Assembly (NCBI GenBank): GCA_030490835.1
Contig: CM059971.1
Location: 4,162,545-4,226,544 of the forward strand
From: Annona cherimola
Lineage: Eukaryota; Streptophyta; Magnoliopsida; Magnoliales; Annonaceae
Length of the DNA stretch: 64,000 nucleotides
Reading direction: 5' to 3'
A program made the position numbers and the translations under genes. Positions 1 through 12,219 of the stretch are shown here, one piece after another. Within the stretch, counting starts at the first letter, position 1. Every line of letters starts with the position of its first letter. The notes beneath the pieces were generated by a model that was not told where the DNA came from, did not search any database, and saw only the letters and a list, made by a program, of their open reading frames with translations.

Positions 1-2272
1 AGTACATTAAATATTATTTTTATTTAAAAATTAGTCACACTTAACCATATGTTACCATTCAAAAGTGAAGAAGTATTTATATCTAAATAATAAATTTCGC
101 CAAAATAACCTCACATTTTCAGCTATTTTTAAAAGGTAATGATCAAATACAGTGGTCCCGCAAGAATCTTTTCATGCAAAATTTTTTATTCTATGATTTT
201 TGAATTCTAAACGATTTAATAATTAATAAAATGATATGGGAAAAGCAGATGTGTGTATATCTGGAGTCTTCATGCTTATTGTAAGTACTGAATTATTACT
301 CTTTTACAAATGTGTGGTTATATGAATTAACAAGGGTAAATTTTGTGATCGTATTTGGAATTGTATATGTTTATGACAAGCATTAATTAAAATTTTATGT
401 ATCACAGTTTACGTCCGGTGTGATAGTGAAACAGATTCTGAGTTTGGGCCCAGAAGATGATGAGACAGCTCAAATCCTTCATAGCTTTACTACTTTCAAG
501 GATTAGTTTCATTCCTTATTAATATCCGTGGGATACCTTATGCCAAGGCAATTCATGTAAGTGCCAAAAACCTTTTATCATGTCTTTTATTTAATTTTTC
601 ATGTATATATAGGTGGACAAATTTCTATATCTGTATTATAGTATTTGAAGTGATATTTTTCAATTTTCAACAATTTTAAATGTGTTGTACAGATGCAAAA
701 GCTAGCTTCTAATTAGATGGTTGCCTGACATAAGTCCCTCGTTTAACAGGCAAGACAACAGATAAAGGCGATTACAAACACAATATTACAACAGAAGAGA
801 GAAAAGAAAATATGCAAGGACGAGAGAAGGATGAATTTCGCTAACCAAAAAGGATATGTTGAAAGAAGAAATACCTAGCTTGGTTCTCGATCTACTACTG
901 GGAGGATATGAAACAACAGCTATGCTCTCCGTCGTTGCCAAATTCCTTTGTAATTGCCCCAGGGCATTGAGAGAATTACAGGTAAGATTACCATGCCTAA
1001 TTTGCTAAGATATATATGATGGTTAGTTTAATAATCTATCATGTTTAGCTACATGAGAAAAGGCCTATATGTATTTTTTTGTGAAAAGAAAAGAAAAGTC
1101 TCATATGTTTTTAAATGTATCAATATTTTATATGATATTTATTCAGATAAAATTATCATTTAGATAAGAATGTAACTAAGATAGAATAATCGTGGGTTGA
1201 CCCATTAAGCACCATAAAATGGGTAAGGTAGGTTTATATCTTCTTACCTGTAGAACAGGGTATGTTCTAAGTAAAAAAAGATCTGGTTCAATTAGGATAG
1301 AGTAAAGGTTCGGAAACCATGAACCAACCTAAATTGCTAATATATATTTATCATGTCTTTTACTAAATATTTGTATATTTAAACATATAAAAACTTGATT
1401 AATTTATCTATTTTTTAGAATATTTAATAAATATATTCTGATATTGTACTATTAAAATATTGATTACATGTTGTTAAGTAAGATTTGTAATAGAATTATA
1501 TTTTTCAAATACAATATGAAGACCATTTCAAAAAATTAAAATTGGTAGTGATTTGACCTTAAGAAAATAGAGTAGAATAATTCTGAATTAACCCGACTTA
1601 AAAAAAGGTGAGATAAGAGTTTCTGAAAAAGTAACGATAGAATTGAGCAAGACTTACCTAACCTAAGTTGCACACCTAGGTATATATTAGAGAAATAATT
1701 GTGAAATCGAAATTTAAATCAAACTATTTTAACAAGTTAATTTTATACCATTTTCAAATAAGGCCAATACACATTACATATCCGATTTGGATGAAAAGTA
1801 GAATGCCTTAAAATAAATAATTTTAAGTAATTTCAAATACAATATTAAGATAGATACTAATTTCATGATTGAACGAGCCACTTTTGCAGTAGATTGCATC
1901 ATAATTGTAGTGTGATATGACTTTATTGGAACATTTCTTATATATAAATAGAAAGTCTAATTTCATGTAATTGTATTCATTTTTATCGCCTTGTTGAATA
2001 TTGGAAAATCCTTTTCATTTCTTGTGTTTAGCATCATTTATTTGTCATTGGATGTATGTATTTTGTCATTAACACTGGAAGAGCATGAGGAGGTGAGAAG
2101 GGAGAAAGTGGGAGGAATTTCACTTGGGATCTCATTCATGAAGCGCTCCGCTGTGGAGAAGTTTGTCCATAGAAAAGCTATAAAACACATATAGTACAAC
2201 GGTCAATTTTCCCATATCACAACTATGTTTTTGGCTATTAATATTCTTTCGAAAACAGTCAATAACATATAT

Positions 2273-2582
2273 GAGTTCTGATCTAGTGCACCCGAGTGCA
2301 AAACCCTTTTTTTTAATTTTTTTAAAAAATTTATACGATTTTTAATGTAGGTGTATTTAACATGTGTATCAATTTTTATCATTTTTAGAGACTTTTAGAT
2401 ATTTTTTATTTTTTTAAAATATAAATTACAAAAATACCACTGGTTTTAAAAAATAAAAAAATCTAAAATTTTTTAAAAATGGTAAAAATTTATAAACATG
2501 ATAAATACATGCAACTTAACAGTTGTATAAAAAAATTTCAAAAACAAATAAAAAATAAGTGAGATGCATTCAGTCAGCAGCG
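2273..2582. mobile_element. Foldback MULE-type MITE, TGCACC-tip subfamily
   Basis: The two arms are inverted copies around an AT-rich centre (interior words 'aaatttttaccattttt' and its complement). It is flanked by a perfect 9-bp target duplication, AACATATAT, at 2264-2272 and 2583-2591. The tip reads TGCACCCGAGTGCA on the left. It lies in the P450 intron after the WDDY exon. The same insertion is present at 62981-63299, so it predates the A/C duplication. Confidence 0.8.
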
Positions 2583-2591
2583 AACATATAT

Positions 2592-3860
2592 TGGTTTTTC
2601 AGAAACAAATGTGATGTAACATTTTTTTCATCATGGCGATATAACTGATGCTTTGAACAGTATTCTTAAACCACTTAGAAAACATATTACCATATTAGTC
2701 TTAATGTCATCAAATTCTAATCAATTTTGGCTCGAAATAGTTCTTTTTATTTTGGTCTCAATTTTGAGTAGTCGGCTCCTAACGGTAGATGGCTTATTGC
2801 GTGTATTGGCCATTTCCGCCAGCATTTACTACAATAAATTTCATTTAATGTTGCCAATTTTTTAGTTGTATATAATATATATTTGGTTGTATTAGATATA
2901 TGTTGGCTACAATTGATTATTTACCTTTAAATAATTGGTTCCTTTTAGTAATATCATGTGGTTAAATGCATCCCGTGAATGCAATCAAAATTAACATTTA
3001 ATGTAGCTATTAAAATTTGATTACAATAGCAGTACACTTTCGCTGCAATTAGAGTAGGATTTGGCATCAAATGTAGCTAAATCTTTAGTAGCATTTGATC
3101 ATAAGCAACGTAAAATTAAAATTTTGGCCTCACAGAAGTGGGCATACATGTTTCACTTTCTTGTAGTGTTATTACTGAGATTATTATGCTTTTGCTGCCT
3201 AATTTGGTTATAGTAAATTTAGTTGAGTGCTTAATTTACCTAGTTTTTGACCTTTTGATTCACTAGCTGTAACAAAATGTACTTTTGGCATTTGTCAAAA
3301 TTCTTCACTACAAAAATTTTAGCTTTTACCAACTAAATTTTTCTTATAAATTGCAACCTTTAGTTGTTAATAGTTAATAGCATATGTTATGCAGCAATTA
3401 CTGAGAAAAGTGCGAGTATTTCATTATCCTTTTACTAGGCAATCAAATGTTGTAGTGGTTGTAAAATATTTTCATAAGCAAAGAAATTTTTTTATCATTA
3501 GTAAGAAAAATTTCGTCGCTCTCAAATTAATAAGAAAAATTTCATTGCCCTTAAAATTTTTAATCATAAGAAAATTTCTCCTTACACGTACATTTTGTTG
3601 CCCGAAACTAAAATTCTTGGAGAGGTTGTTGAGTCTATTAGCAATGGAACGTTATATGAAAAGGCGATTATATACAACATCTTGATGCCTCTTTAGCTTT
3701 CATATAACCTTATAATTATCAGTGATTGGCATTTGGCCGAGCTTAACAAAGCCCCCATGTAGAAACGTTATTGTACAGAAATTGATGGGTTTTTTTAATT
3801 AAGTAGCTAATTAAATGCCAAAATTTGTGATTTTTCTTTAACGTGATTTGGATATGTCTA
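2592..3860. other. P450 intron sequence, no gene
   Basis: This is non-coding relic intron DNA between the KFVHRKA and GMEIPAGW exon remnants. It matches 63308-64000 over its first part, and 2960-3760 matches relic B at 8930-9105 and 10702-11233. Short open frames at 2653-2865 and 3389-3685 have no family resemblance and sit in intron sequence. Confidence 0.7.
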
Positions 3861-4026
3861 AAAGGCATGGAAATTCCAGCTGGGTGGAAGGTTCTTCTCG
3901 TCTTCTGCGGAGTTCATCTTGATCCTTCAAATTACTCAAATTCCGCTTCAAAAGAAGCATTAGTATTCTTCTTAAATTAAATTAAACTCTAATTAATTTT
4001 TGCTGCATATTGATTCAAATATATAT

Positions 4027-4386
4027 GAGAAGTGATTATGTTAGTTCAACCAAGAAAAATATATTTACGAAACATTTTTTGTTTTTTATACTCTTATTTA
4101 TTGAAATGTATTTAATATACAAAACAATTTTTATGATTTTTGGATATAGTAATATTTTTTTTGAAATTTTTAAGCACAGTGGTATTTTAAATATGTATAT
4201 GCATATAGATGATTAAAATTTTTAAAAAATATATACACAAATCCAAAATATTAGAACTTATTTATATGTTAAAAATACTTAGATAAACAAATATATGAAG
4301 AAAAAACAAAAAAAACATATTAGAAATGAGTTTTCCAGGTGAACTAAGCAAGATATTTGCTTAACCCGGACTAAGGATTATTCCTC
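4027..4386. mobile_element. Foldback MULE-type MITE, TTAGYCCGGG-tip subfamily
   Basis: The left tip GAGAAGTGATTATGTTAGTT pairs with the right tip, whose complement reads GAGGAATAATCCTTAGTCC. The inner arms are inverted. A 9-bp flanking repeat, AATATATAT / AATATATAA, lies at 4018-4026 and 4387-4395 with one mismatch. The element separates the last two P450 exon remnants. It is related to 9523-9916 and 12315-12693. Confidence 0.65.
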
Positions 4387-4679
4387 AATATATAAATAAT
4401 TAATTTATAAAAACTTTCTCTTTCCTAAACTGATTGAATTTTTGTGAAGGATAATGGGAAGAACAAGACAAGCGAAGCAAGGATAGGAGGATAGAAGTTG
4501 ACACCGTTTGTGGAAGGGCGAAGGCTTTGTCCTGGCTCAGATCTTGCCGAGCTTGAAACTGCTCTTTTCCTTCATTATGTTGTGCTTAACTTCTCGTGGA
4601 CTCCTCTCATCGAAGATGATGGGCCCATGTCTTTTCCATTTCTTGACTTTAAGTATGGTGTGTGTATATATATATATCA

Positions 4680-6450
4680 TATTATATAGAAAATTTTATA
4701 GTTTATTCTTAATGTACCCACGGCATTTTAAAATTTATATTTTAACATTTAAATTTTAAAATGCAGTGATATTAATAAATTTTAAAATTTACATCGTTAT
4801 TTCATACGACATGCCTCAGAGGATGTAATGATCCTAATTAACAATATAAATACAATAATAATTTCAAATAAATCGCAATATTTTACGATATACAAAGACA
4901 GAGGATCAAGTGCCCATGTTCGACATGCGGGTCCGTACACCGAATGATAAGTATATCAATGATGCGAAAATTTCATATGTTATATAACAAATTATTAATA
5001 AATAGTCTTACATTAGCACGTAATACACAGGAATTAACTAGACATTATTGATTTAAAATTAGATTATTTAACAATTATATCATTATATAAGCCATAAATT
5101 GGAAAGTATTCGTACAAAAAGGATTAATTTTTATTCTTTCATATGAATTTATAATTTAAATAGACTTAATTAAGCAAAATATTTTTAATATTATACATTT
5201 ATAAACCCAATTTCTAACTCGAACTCAATCGAATTCTATAGGGTTAAAATAGGATTGGTTAATGTATGAAAAACAAGGTTGAAAATAGAGTTAGATTAAG
5301 ATTTTATAATGTGGCTTAGAATTTTGTTTACCCCACTTCAAGTCAACCCGACTTGATTTACACCCCTAACTGCAGCCCCCTCGAGTTCAGTACAAGCTTC
5401 ATAAATAAAACTTAAAGGACCGTGACACAGTGGTGGCATAAGAAAATTTAGGAGTGAAATGTCGTGGGTACATAAGGAATTTTTAAAAATATTGTTAGTA
5501 TGAAAGGACTAATGGTCAAATGTAATGGGTATACGTGAAAATTTTCCATATCTATTTATCAAAGTCCATGGACGAAATCATCATCTTCTCTCTGACAGGG
5601 TGGGTACCGAGGGAATTATAGGTAAAATGTTGTGGGTGTGCAGAAATTTTTATTTTCTTTAGGTATAAGAGGAATATTAGCCAAAAGTTGTGAGCACGTG
5701 AGGAATTTTTTATTTTTAAAAATAAAAAATAAATATGTAAAAGTATTCTAAAATAGCAAAACTCGATATATGAATTAAATACAAATAGAAAAATAAGTTT
5801 ATGAAGAAAAATTCAAAAAATAAAATAAAAATAAAATAAAAATGAATATTGTAATTTAAGTATATATATATATATTATATTGTATATATAATCATACCTC
5901 TATCTATATAAGGCTCAGATTCTATGTAACCAAGTTACATAGAAAGGGTTTCATGTAAACACCTTTATTTTTAAGATATTGATTATTAATTTAAAATTCA
6001 ATTCATTCATTGTATTTAACATCGCTTGTTTATCCACGAGATTAAATATATGCATGGTTACATTTCCTCAAAAATATGTATATTCATGTGTAAATTATAA
6101 AAACTACTTAGATTCATTCATATATGTATTGAATGTAATAATACTTTTAAGAATCATTGATCTACATAATAGTGATATTTTAGATGGTTTAGATGTTGAC
6201 AAAACTACTTTAAATTGATATTTTAGTACTAAATTATTTTATTATGTTGATTCTACATATTTATAGATGGGACTCATGTATAATAAAATTAAAAAAATAA
6301 AAGGGTTTCTAAGATACTATAAATGATACTAAATGCAGTGGACGAAGTGATTCTCCATTAACTGTCAAGATTTTAAAAATAAAAAGGGTAACATGGAAAA
6401 AGAGTTTCATAGAAGTGAGACCGATAATATATATAATTTTCTAAAACAAT
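4680..6450. other. Intergenic AT-rich DNA with an F-type repeat
   Basis: No gene is supported. A TA tract lies at about 5860-5895. The segment at about 5915-6430 shares internal words with the Micron/F-type elements elsewhere ('gatggtttagatgttga', 'ttattatgttgattcta', 'gatgggactcatgta') and has end-like sequence around 'agggtttcatgtaaac', so it is probably an old non-autonomous element. Text such as 'gtcaacccgacttgatt' near 5340 also recurs inside the P450 introns. Confidence 0.5.
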
Positions 6451-6830
6451 AAGGGATTGTTCAAAACAAATGAAAAATTAGAATGAGATGAAAAATGAGA
6501 TAAGAATATAATGATATATATTGAAAATGAAAAAGTTAGATGATAAATACAAAAAATTCGATTAGAAATTTTAAAAACTGTCTCGGGAATTAAAAAATCG
6601 ATATTGGGTTAAAAAATTATCAACAAAATCTTTTTAATCATCACTCTCCATAGTTACCCTATTTTTAATAATTGTTTTACATTTTTTTTTATAAAAACTA
6701 TCTTACTTTTTAATCATTTTCACATAACTATCTACACAGCCAACCTATCTATTTTAATCTTATTCTATTTACACTTCATCATAACCCCCCACCCTCGACT
6801 AAAAATACCCTGAAGATATGTCACGTCTAT
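6450..6830. repeat. P450 relic B intron 1 remnant with hAT-like repeat
   Basis: The run 'gagatgaaaaatg.gatgagaa' and the following sequence match the segment before exon 2 of relic C (59760-60085). Hence relic B keeps part of intron 1 although its exon 1 is gone. The part at 6615-6790 matches the dispersed AT-rich repeat listed at 39930, 40955 and 43715. Confidence 0.5.
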
Positions 6831-6837
6831 ATGGATC

Positions 6838-8446
6838 TAATTATTATTACTGAATACATGCATGCAATTGAAGGTATAGGAAGATTTTTCGATCCCATCT
6901 TTTGGGGCACCCAACAATAGTCTCGTGAGGCGCAGATTTCAACTCGTTCATCCTCCACAACGAGGATCGGTTGTTTGAGAATAGGGCTCCTGCTAACATC
7001 CCAGGCATGCTCAGGGATCTCACCATGCTTAGGATTATTGGTAATCACCACAAGCGACTTCAAGCAGCCGCACTCGCCCTCTTTGCTACCATCAACGCTC
7101 ACAACGGCTACATCAACAGTGCAATCAGGATCATAAGCACCTAGAAAGGCAACAAAATTCTCATTTTCTGCAACGAAACCTGCAGGGCATGTTAATTCAT
7201 CTCCTCCCTTGACCAACTTCTACTGGAATAAAGGTTGGTTCAAATTACATTTATACTTATATACACAGATCATAATATAACCTAACATTTTCAACCATTT
7301 TCACTACAAAATGTTAACACAGTTGCGAAATTTTAATGTGGTTGAACTTATACCAAAGTCAGTTCAGTATTATATCAGTTTAAACCGCAAACGTATTATT
7401 ATATGCAGCCAAAGTTTAACAGCTATATTAAGTATTATTTTTGGCTATGTTCGATTTAAAAATAGTCACACTTAACCAAATGTTTTCATTCAAAAGCAAC
7501 CAAGTATTTATAATTAAATAATAAATTGAAGCCAAAATAACCACACATTTTTAGTCGTTTTTAGAACGTAATATCAAATACAGTGGTCCTGCAAGAATCC
7601 TCAATATAACACTTCTTTTAGTTTATGAATTTCAATTCAAAAACTTTAATATTTAATAAAAGGATATTGGGAAAAGGAGATGTGTGTATATATGGAGCTT
7701 TTATGCTTGTTATAAGTATTGAATTGTTGCTTTCTTACAACTGTGTGGTTATATGAATTAATAAGGGTAAATGTTGTGATCGTATTTGGAATTTAACCTT
7801 TGGAATTGTATATATTTATGGCATGGATTAATTAAAATTTTATGTGGCACAGTTTATGTTCAGTGTGATAGTGAAACAAATTTTGAGTTTGGGCTCAGGA
7901 GATAGTGAGACAGCTCAAATCCTGCATAGATTTACTACTTTCATGAAAGGATTAGTTTCATTCCCCAATATTAATCTCCCTGAGACAACTTATGCTAAGG
8001 TAATTCATGTAATTGTAACCTTTTATCATGTCTTTTGTTTAATTTGTCAGAAATATGTAGTTAGATGAATTTCTATATCTGTAGTAGTTTATTTGATCTG
8101 ATATTTTTTGACTTGTTAATAATTTTAAATGTGTTACACAAATGCAAAAGCTAAGTTCTAATTAGATGATAGCTTGACATAAGTCTCTAGTTTAATATGC
8201 AAGGCAACAGATAAAGGCAATTACAAAGACAATATTGCAATAGAGGAGAGAAAAGAAAGAAAGCAATGATGAGAGAAGGATGGGTTTTTTGAATATTTTG
8301 CTAAGCCAAAAGGATCTCTCCCAAGAGGAGATACTTAGCTTGGTTTTTGATCTACTAATAGTAGGTTATGAAACAACAGCTAAGCTAATCACTGTCATTG
8401 CCAAGTTCTTTTGTGATTGCTCCAGGCGTTGAGAGGACTAAGGATA
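6838..8446 (+). pseudogene. P450 relic B (CYP724/CYP90B-like)
   Basis: Exon 2 remnant at about 6866-7215 reads, with shifts, FILHNEDRLFENRAP and IPGMLRDLTMLRIIGNHHK, then INSAIRIISTWKGNK. Exon 3 at 7853-8006 has a good acceptor (gcacag) and reads FSVIVKQILSLGSGDSETAQ then FMKGLVSFPNINLPETTYAK. Exon 4 at about 8204-8440 carries the I-helix as LLIVGYETTAKL. Compared with relic C it keeps a stretch lost there (between HPT and NEDRLFE) but lacks the codons for FVSDIE. The WDDY/KFVHRKA exon is deleted (about 1.4 kb missing at position 8930), and no haem exon follows. Clearly dead; an older copy than A and C. Confidence 0.85.
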
Positions 8447-9103
8447 AGATTATCATCTTTAGCTACATGAGAAACATTTCAAGGTAGTGGTCAACATCGA
8501 CTACAAAATGAGGCCCATCTGTATTTGAATATATCAATATTTTATACAATTATTTATTTAGATAAAATTATTATTTAGACAAGTGTGCAACTTAGGTGGG
8601 GTGCCCGTAGGTCGACCTGTTAGCTAGTTTAAAATGAGTAAAGTAGATTTCTATTTTCCTATGTGGAGAATAGGGTATATTCTAAGTAAAAAATATCTAG
8701 TTCAATTAGGATAGAGTAAAGGTCTGGAAACCATGAACCAACCTGAATTGATAATATATATTTACCATATCTTTTACGAAATATGTTGCACATTTAAGCA
8801 CATAAAAATTTGTTTAATTTATTGATTATTTAATAAATTTAATAAATATATTTTAATATTAATTATTACCATATTGATTAAAAGTTGTTAAGTAAGATTT
8901 GCAAAGGAATCATTTCATTAAACTTATCCCTTTAAATGCAATCAAAATTAACATTTAATATAGCTACTAAAAATTTGATTACAATATCAATAAACTTTCT
9001 CTACAACTAGCATAGGATTTGGTATCAAATGTAGTTAAATCTTTGGTAGTATTTGATCATAATCATAGTAAAATTAAGATTTTGGCTTAACAGAAGTGGG
9101 CAT
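8447..9103. other. P450 relic B intron remnants, deletion junction
   Basis: Sequence to about 8925 follows the intron after the I-helix exon. From about 8930 it jumps to what corresponds to position 2960 in relic A ('gcaatcaaaattaacattta'). So the whole exon encoding WDDY...KFVHRKA, with its flanking introns, is absent in this copy. Confidence 0.65.
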
Positions 9104-9465
9104 AGAGAGAGAGAGAGAGTTATATTCAAGTATAGCGCATATGGTGCAGTTGCGTAAAAAGGGCCCCACATGGTTATAAAATTATTAATCTATTTCACCT
9201 ATTATATTTAAAATAATGTATTCTATTACCATACCAATTGGATATATTTATAGACCTCATCTGAAAATAGTATAAATTCAATATAATAAAATAGTTTGAT
9301 GCAAATAATAACTTTAAAGTTATTTTTTCAACATGTAAACCATTTGCTATAAAATTTATATATAGATAAATAATTATATAAAGTTTCATTGCAATCTAAT
9401 GTGTGGGGCCCATTTTTTGGCAAATGTAACGCTGTTCTGGCACAATTGCGTTACACAGGAACAGG

Positions 9466-9522
<57 letters not shown>
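9104..9522. mobile_element. Micron-like element M1 between GA and TA/GA microsatellites
   Basis: (GA)n lies at 9104-9119 and (TA)n-(GA)n at 9467-9522. Between them, at 9120-9466, is an element with 'agggccccacat' near one end and 'gtggggcccatttt' near the other. Internal words ('aaaccatttgctataaaatttatat', read inverted) are shared with M2 and M3. The tips contain 'gcagttgcgtaa' and 'caattgcgttac', an imperfect inverted pair. Confidence 0.6.
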
Positions 9523-9524
<2 letters not shown>

Positions 9525-9916
9525 TGATCCTGTTAGCCCAGGCTAAGTAAATGTCTCGCTTAGCCCACCTCAAAAAACTCATTTACAGTAATTTTTTTTG
9601 CTTCTTTCTTCATACAATTGTTTATCTAAGTGTATTTAACATAAAAATCAAGTTTCACCATTTTTGGATATGTGTATTTAATTTTTTATAATTTTAAAAA
9701 TAAGAATATTTTAAATACATATATACAATACTTAGATGTTTAAAAATCTCAAAAAAATATATACATATCCAAAAATGGTGAAACTTGGTTTATATATTAA
9801 ATACACTTACATAAACAAGTATATAAAGAAAAAATAAAAAAATTTGTTATAGATGAGCTTTTAGAGGTGGGCTAAGCTTAACATTTATTTAGCCCGGGCT
9901 AATAGGATTACTCCTC
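9523..9916. mobile_element. Foldback MULE-type MITE, TTAGCCCGGGCTAA-tip subfamily
   Basis: The left tip GATCCTGTTAGCCCAGGCTA pairs with the right tip complement, which reads GTAATCCTATTAGCCCGGGC. The arms then read 'ttcaccatttttggatatgtg' in inverted pair (shown here as its first 20 or so bases). It sits between microsatellites, so a target duplication cannot be judged. Confidence 0.7.
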
Positions 9917-9917
9917 A

Positions 9918-9925
<8 letters not shown>

Positions 9926-9953
<28 letters not shown>

Positions 9954-9966
9954 TGTATGTATGTAT
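9926..9966. repeat. (GTAT)n microsatellite
   Basis: About ten tandem GTAT/ATGT units directly follow the preceding MITE and lead into the next Micron-like element. Confidence 0.9.
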
Positions 9967-10701
9967 AGGAGAACCTTTCCTATGCATTTGTCTGCATTAT
10001 AATTAATGATGCATTTGGTCCAAAATGAGCCTATATGTATTTAAATGTATTCATATTTTATACAGTTATTTATCCATATATAAATTTTATAGCAAATGGT
10101 ATACATGTTGAAAAACAACTTTAAAATTATTATTTACATCGAACTATTTTATTTAATTGTATTTATACCATTTACAGATGGGGCTCATACGCATATTCAA
10201 TTGGGACACAAATTAGAATGATAATAAAATACATAATTCTAAATACAATAGGCAGAGTATATTATAATTTTACGACCATGTAGGGCCCATTTCTGAGGTA
10301 GCTGAAGATGCACCTAAATATTTACTTTTCTATCGCATATATATGATATATATTCTTGTGCAGTAAAATTGCACCATAATTAACAGTGAATTTGGCTAAA
10401 CATGTGCTCCATATGTACTTAAATGTATTGATATTTATATAATTATTTACCTATATATAAATTTTATAGCAAATGATTTACATATTGAAAAAACTACTTT
10501 AAAGTTATTATTTACATCAAACTATTTTATTATATTAAATTGTAACAGGTTGAAATGGGGTCCTAACACATATCCAATTGAGATGAAAATTAGTATGGTA
10601 ATAAAATACATAATTCTAAACATAATGGGTGGACTCGATTATAATTTTAGTTTCATATGGAGCTCATTTTTAAGCAACTACGAATGAATATTTCTCTATA
10701 T
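9967..10701. mobile_element. Two Micron-like elements in tandem (M2, M3)
   Basis: M2 (about 9967-10320) and M3 (about 10341-10700) are two diverged copies in the same orientation. Both carry 'taaattttatagcaaatg', 'gatggggctcat' or 'gaaatggggtcct', and 'taataaaatacataattcta'. Relic B intron sequence resumes at about 10702, matching position 3150 of relic A. So this whole 9104-10701 block was inserted into P450 intron DNA. Confidence 0.6.
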
Positions 10702-11233
10702 GTATGTTCCACTTTCTTGTAGCATTATTATTAAGAGTATTACACATTTGCCGCCTAATTTGGTTGTCCTAAATTTAGTTGAGTGCTGAATTTGAGTAGT
10801 TTTTGACCTTCGGATTCATTGGCTACAATAAAATGTAGCATTTATCAGAATTGTTCACTACAAAAATTTTAACTAACGGCAACTGATATAAAAAGCAAAA
10901 TTTAGTTGTTAATAGTCGGTTGCATATGCCATGTAGTACTTCATTATTGTTTCACTAGACAGTAAAACTTTGCAGTGGTTGCAAAACATTATCATAAGCA
11001 AACAAAACTTTCTTCATCATAAGTAAGAAAAAATCCATTGCTCTTAAAATTTTTAATCATAAGAAATTTTCTCTTTACACATACATTTTTGTTGCCCGAA
11101 GCAAACTTTCTTGAAGTGGTTTTTGATGTCAATGGAACATCATATGAAAAGGTGCTTATATACAACATGTTGACGACTCTTTAGGTTTCAGATAAACTTG
11201 TAATAATGGGTGGTTGGCGTTTGGCTGGGCCTA
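10702..11233. other. P450 relic B, last recognisable intron part
   Basis: It matches 3145-3760 of relic A ('cactttcttgtag', 'gttgcccgaa', 'atacaacat.ttga') and ends near 11233 ('gcgtttggctgggc'). In relic A the P450 continues to its GMEIPAGW and haem exons; here it stops and the CNL 5' region begins. Confidence 0.7.
11157..11162 (+). promoter_or_regulatory. Possible TATA box for the CNL gene
   Basis: TATATA lies about 190 bases before the CNL start codon. The same word is in the P450 intron of relic A, so it predates its position beside the CNL. Whether it is used cannot be told from sequence. Confidence 0.2.
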
Positions 11234-11350
11234 CCAGACTCCAGAAAGTAAAGCTTGCGGAAGAAGGGAAACGTTGACTAGATCTAGAGCAGCAGACGAG
11301 ACAGAGAGAAACCCTCTTCCCCTCTCTCTTACCGATCATCGCTTGCAGCC

Positions 11351-11650
11351 ATGGCTGAGACTCTGGTATCGATTGCTCTGGAGAAGCTCACCCAAGTCCT
11401 CGGACAGCAGCTCTCACTGTTCGCAGGTGCCACCCACGAGCTGGAAAAGCTCAGAGACACCTTCGAATCTATCGTCACCCTTCTTGCTGATGCTGAGACT
11501 AGGCAAGCTGCAAATAAAAGTGTGAATCTGTGGCTGTCGAGGCTCCGCGCCGTCGCATACGACATCGACGATTTGCTAGATGATTGGGTTGTATCCGGCC
11601 TTGGAGGAGAAGACGAAGCAGAGCGTGATGATGATGATGCCAGAAACAAG
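11351..11650 (+). CDS. CNL immune receptor, exon 1 (coiled-coil domain)
   Basis: It encodes the N-terminal coiled-coil (Rx-N type) domain of an intracellular NB-LRR receptor. The start is chosen at ATG 11351 because the context gcagccATGGCT is ideal and a stretch without transposons precedes it. Exactly 100 codons: MAETLVSIALEKL, LRDTFESIVTLLADAETRQA, then AVAYDIDDLLDDW, which occupies the EDVID-motif place (about residues 68-80). An acidic run ends at ARNK. The exon closes with aacaag|gtacat, a good splice donor in phase 0. Joined to 23078 it gives a 1391-residue protein of normal CNL length. Without splicing the frame continues 25 codons (VHACFLSPY...KIARSK) to a TGA at 11726-11728. The alternative reading is that this is a stand-alone truncated paralogue. 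Confidence 0.7.
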
Positions 11651-11725
11651 GTACATGCTTGCTTCCTTTCGCCTTACACCGCTTTGGATGATGTAACCTC
11701 CTGTTCTAAAATTGCACGGAGCAAA
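11651..11725 (+). repeat. Duplicate of the first 70-odd bases of exon 2
   Basis: It starts at the splice donor and matches 23078-23149, the start of exon 2: gtacatgcttgcttcctttc against gtacgtgattgcttgctttc, and on to aaaattgcacgg against aagattgcgcga. Translated, VHACFLSPYTALDDV pairs with VRDCLLSPYGLDHV. One 3-base gap is needed. Confidence 0.8.
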
Positions 11726-11856
11726 TGATGATACCTTCACTGATTATTGATTTCTTTAACATTCGTTTTAGAGCTTATTCTCTTTTTTATGTGATACGAA
11801 CTTAAATCCACTATTACTTTATCTTATCCCAAGAAGTTATAAGTCCAATTCAAATT

Positions 11857-12219
11857 AGAGGACCGGTCAAAAAAAAAAATTTTTTGTTTTTTTTTTTTTG
11901 AAAAATATTCTTATAAACATGTTAATCTAGTTATGTTTAATCTATAATCCAAGTTTTACCATTTTGAATATTTATATATATTTATTTTGAATTTTTGAAA
12001 ACAGGGGTATTTAAGTAATTTTAAAATATTTAAAATGACTTAAATACCTCTGTTTTTAAAAATCCAAAATAAATATATATACATATCCAAAAATGGTAAA
12101 ACTTGGTTTATAGATTAAACATAACTAGATTAACATGTTTATACAAATATTTTAAAAAAAAACAAAAAAAATATATTTTTTGACCGGTCGAAAATCACCG
12201 GTCGTAAAAGATCATTCGG
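11857..12219. mobile_element. Foldback MULE-type MITE, GACCGGTC-tip subfamily
   Basis: GACCGGTC stands at both ends, with a second ACCGGTC outside it on the right. The inner arms are inverted ('aagttttaccatttt' and 'aaaaatggtaaaactt'). Possible 9-bp flanks: ATTCAAATT at 11848-11856 and CTTCAAATT at 12220-12228. The right tip is about 30 bases longer than the left. Confidence 0.65.

Larger units (their letters stand above)
1..4672 (+). pseudogene. P450 relic A (CYP724/CYP90B-like, CYP85 clan), 5' end outside window
   Basis: Family enzymes are membrane-bound steroid side-chain hydroxylases of brassinosteroid-type pathways. Exon-like blocks, in order: 408-556 (reads IVKQILSLGPEDDETAQILH), 750-981 (I-helix LLLGGYETTAML, donor gtaaga), about 2078-2201 (KFVHRKAIKH), about 3868-3960 (IPAGWKVLLVFCGVHLD) and 4497-4660 with the haem loop PFVEGRRLCPG, whose Cys is kept. 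The order matches CYP90B1/CYP724 proteins. It is broken: a 4-base loss in the 'TTFMKGL' stretch of the first block, an 11-base loss before the I-helix, and an in-frame TAG at 2192-2194. Exons 1-2 would lie left of position 1. The relic is near-identical to 60635-64000. The family call is firm; choosing CYP724 over CYP90B is recall-based inference. Confidence 0.85.

Noticed and set aside
4010..4216. 68-codon hydrophobic frame
   Set aside because: Inside a foldback MITE; AT-rich translation gives spurious membrane-like sequence.
6827..7216. 129-codon minus-strand open frame
   Set aside because: It is the antisense of the P450 exon 2 remnant, which reads clearly on the plus strand.
11214..11649. 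Overlapping frames on both strands around CNL exon 1 (11214-11525 and the minus-strand frame at 11329-11649)
   Set aside because: They are shadows of the 11351 frame, which alone shows CC-domain homology and a good start context.
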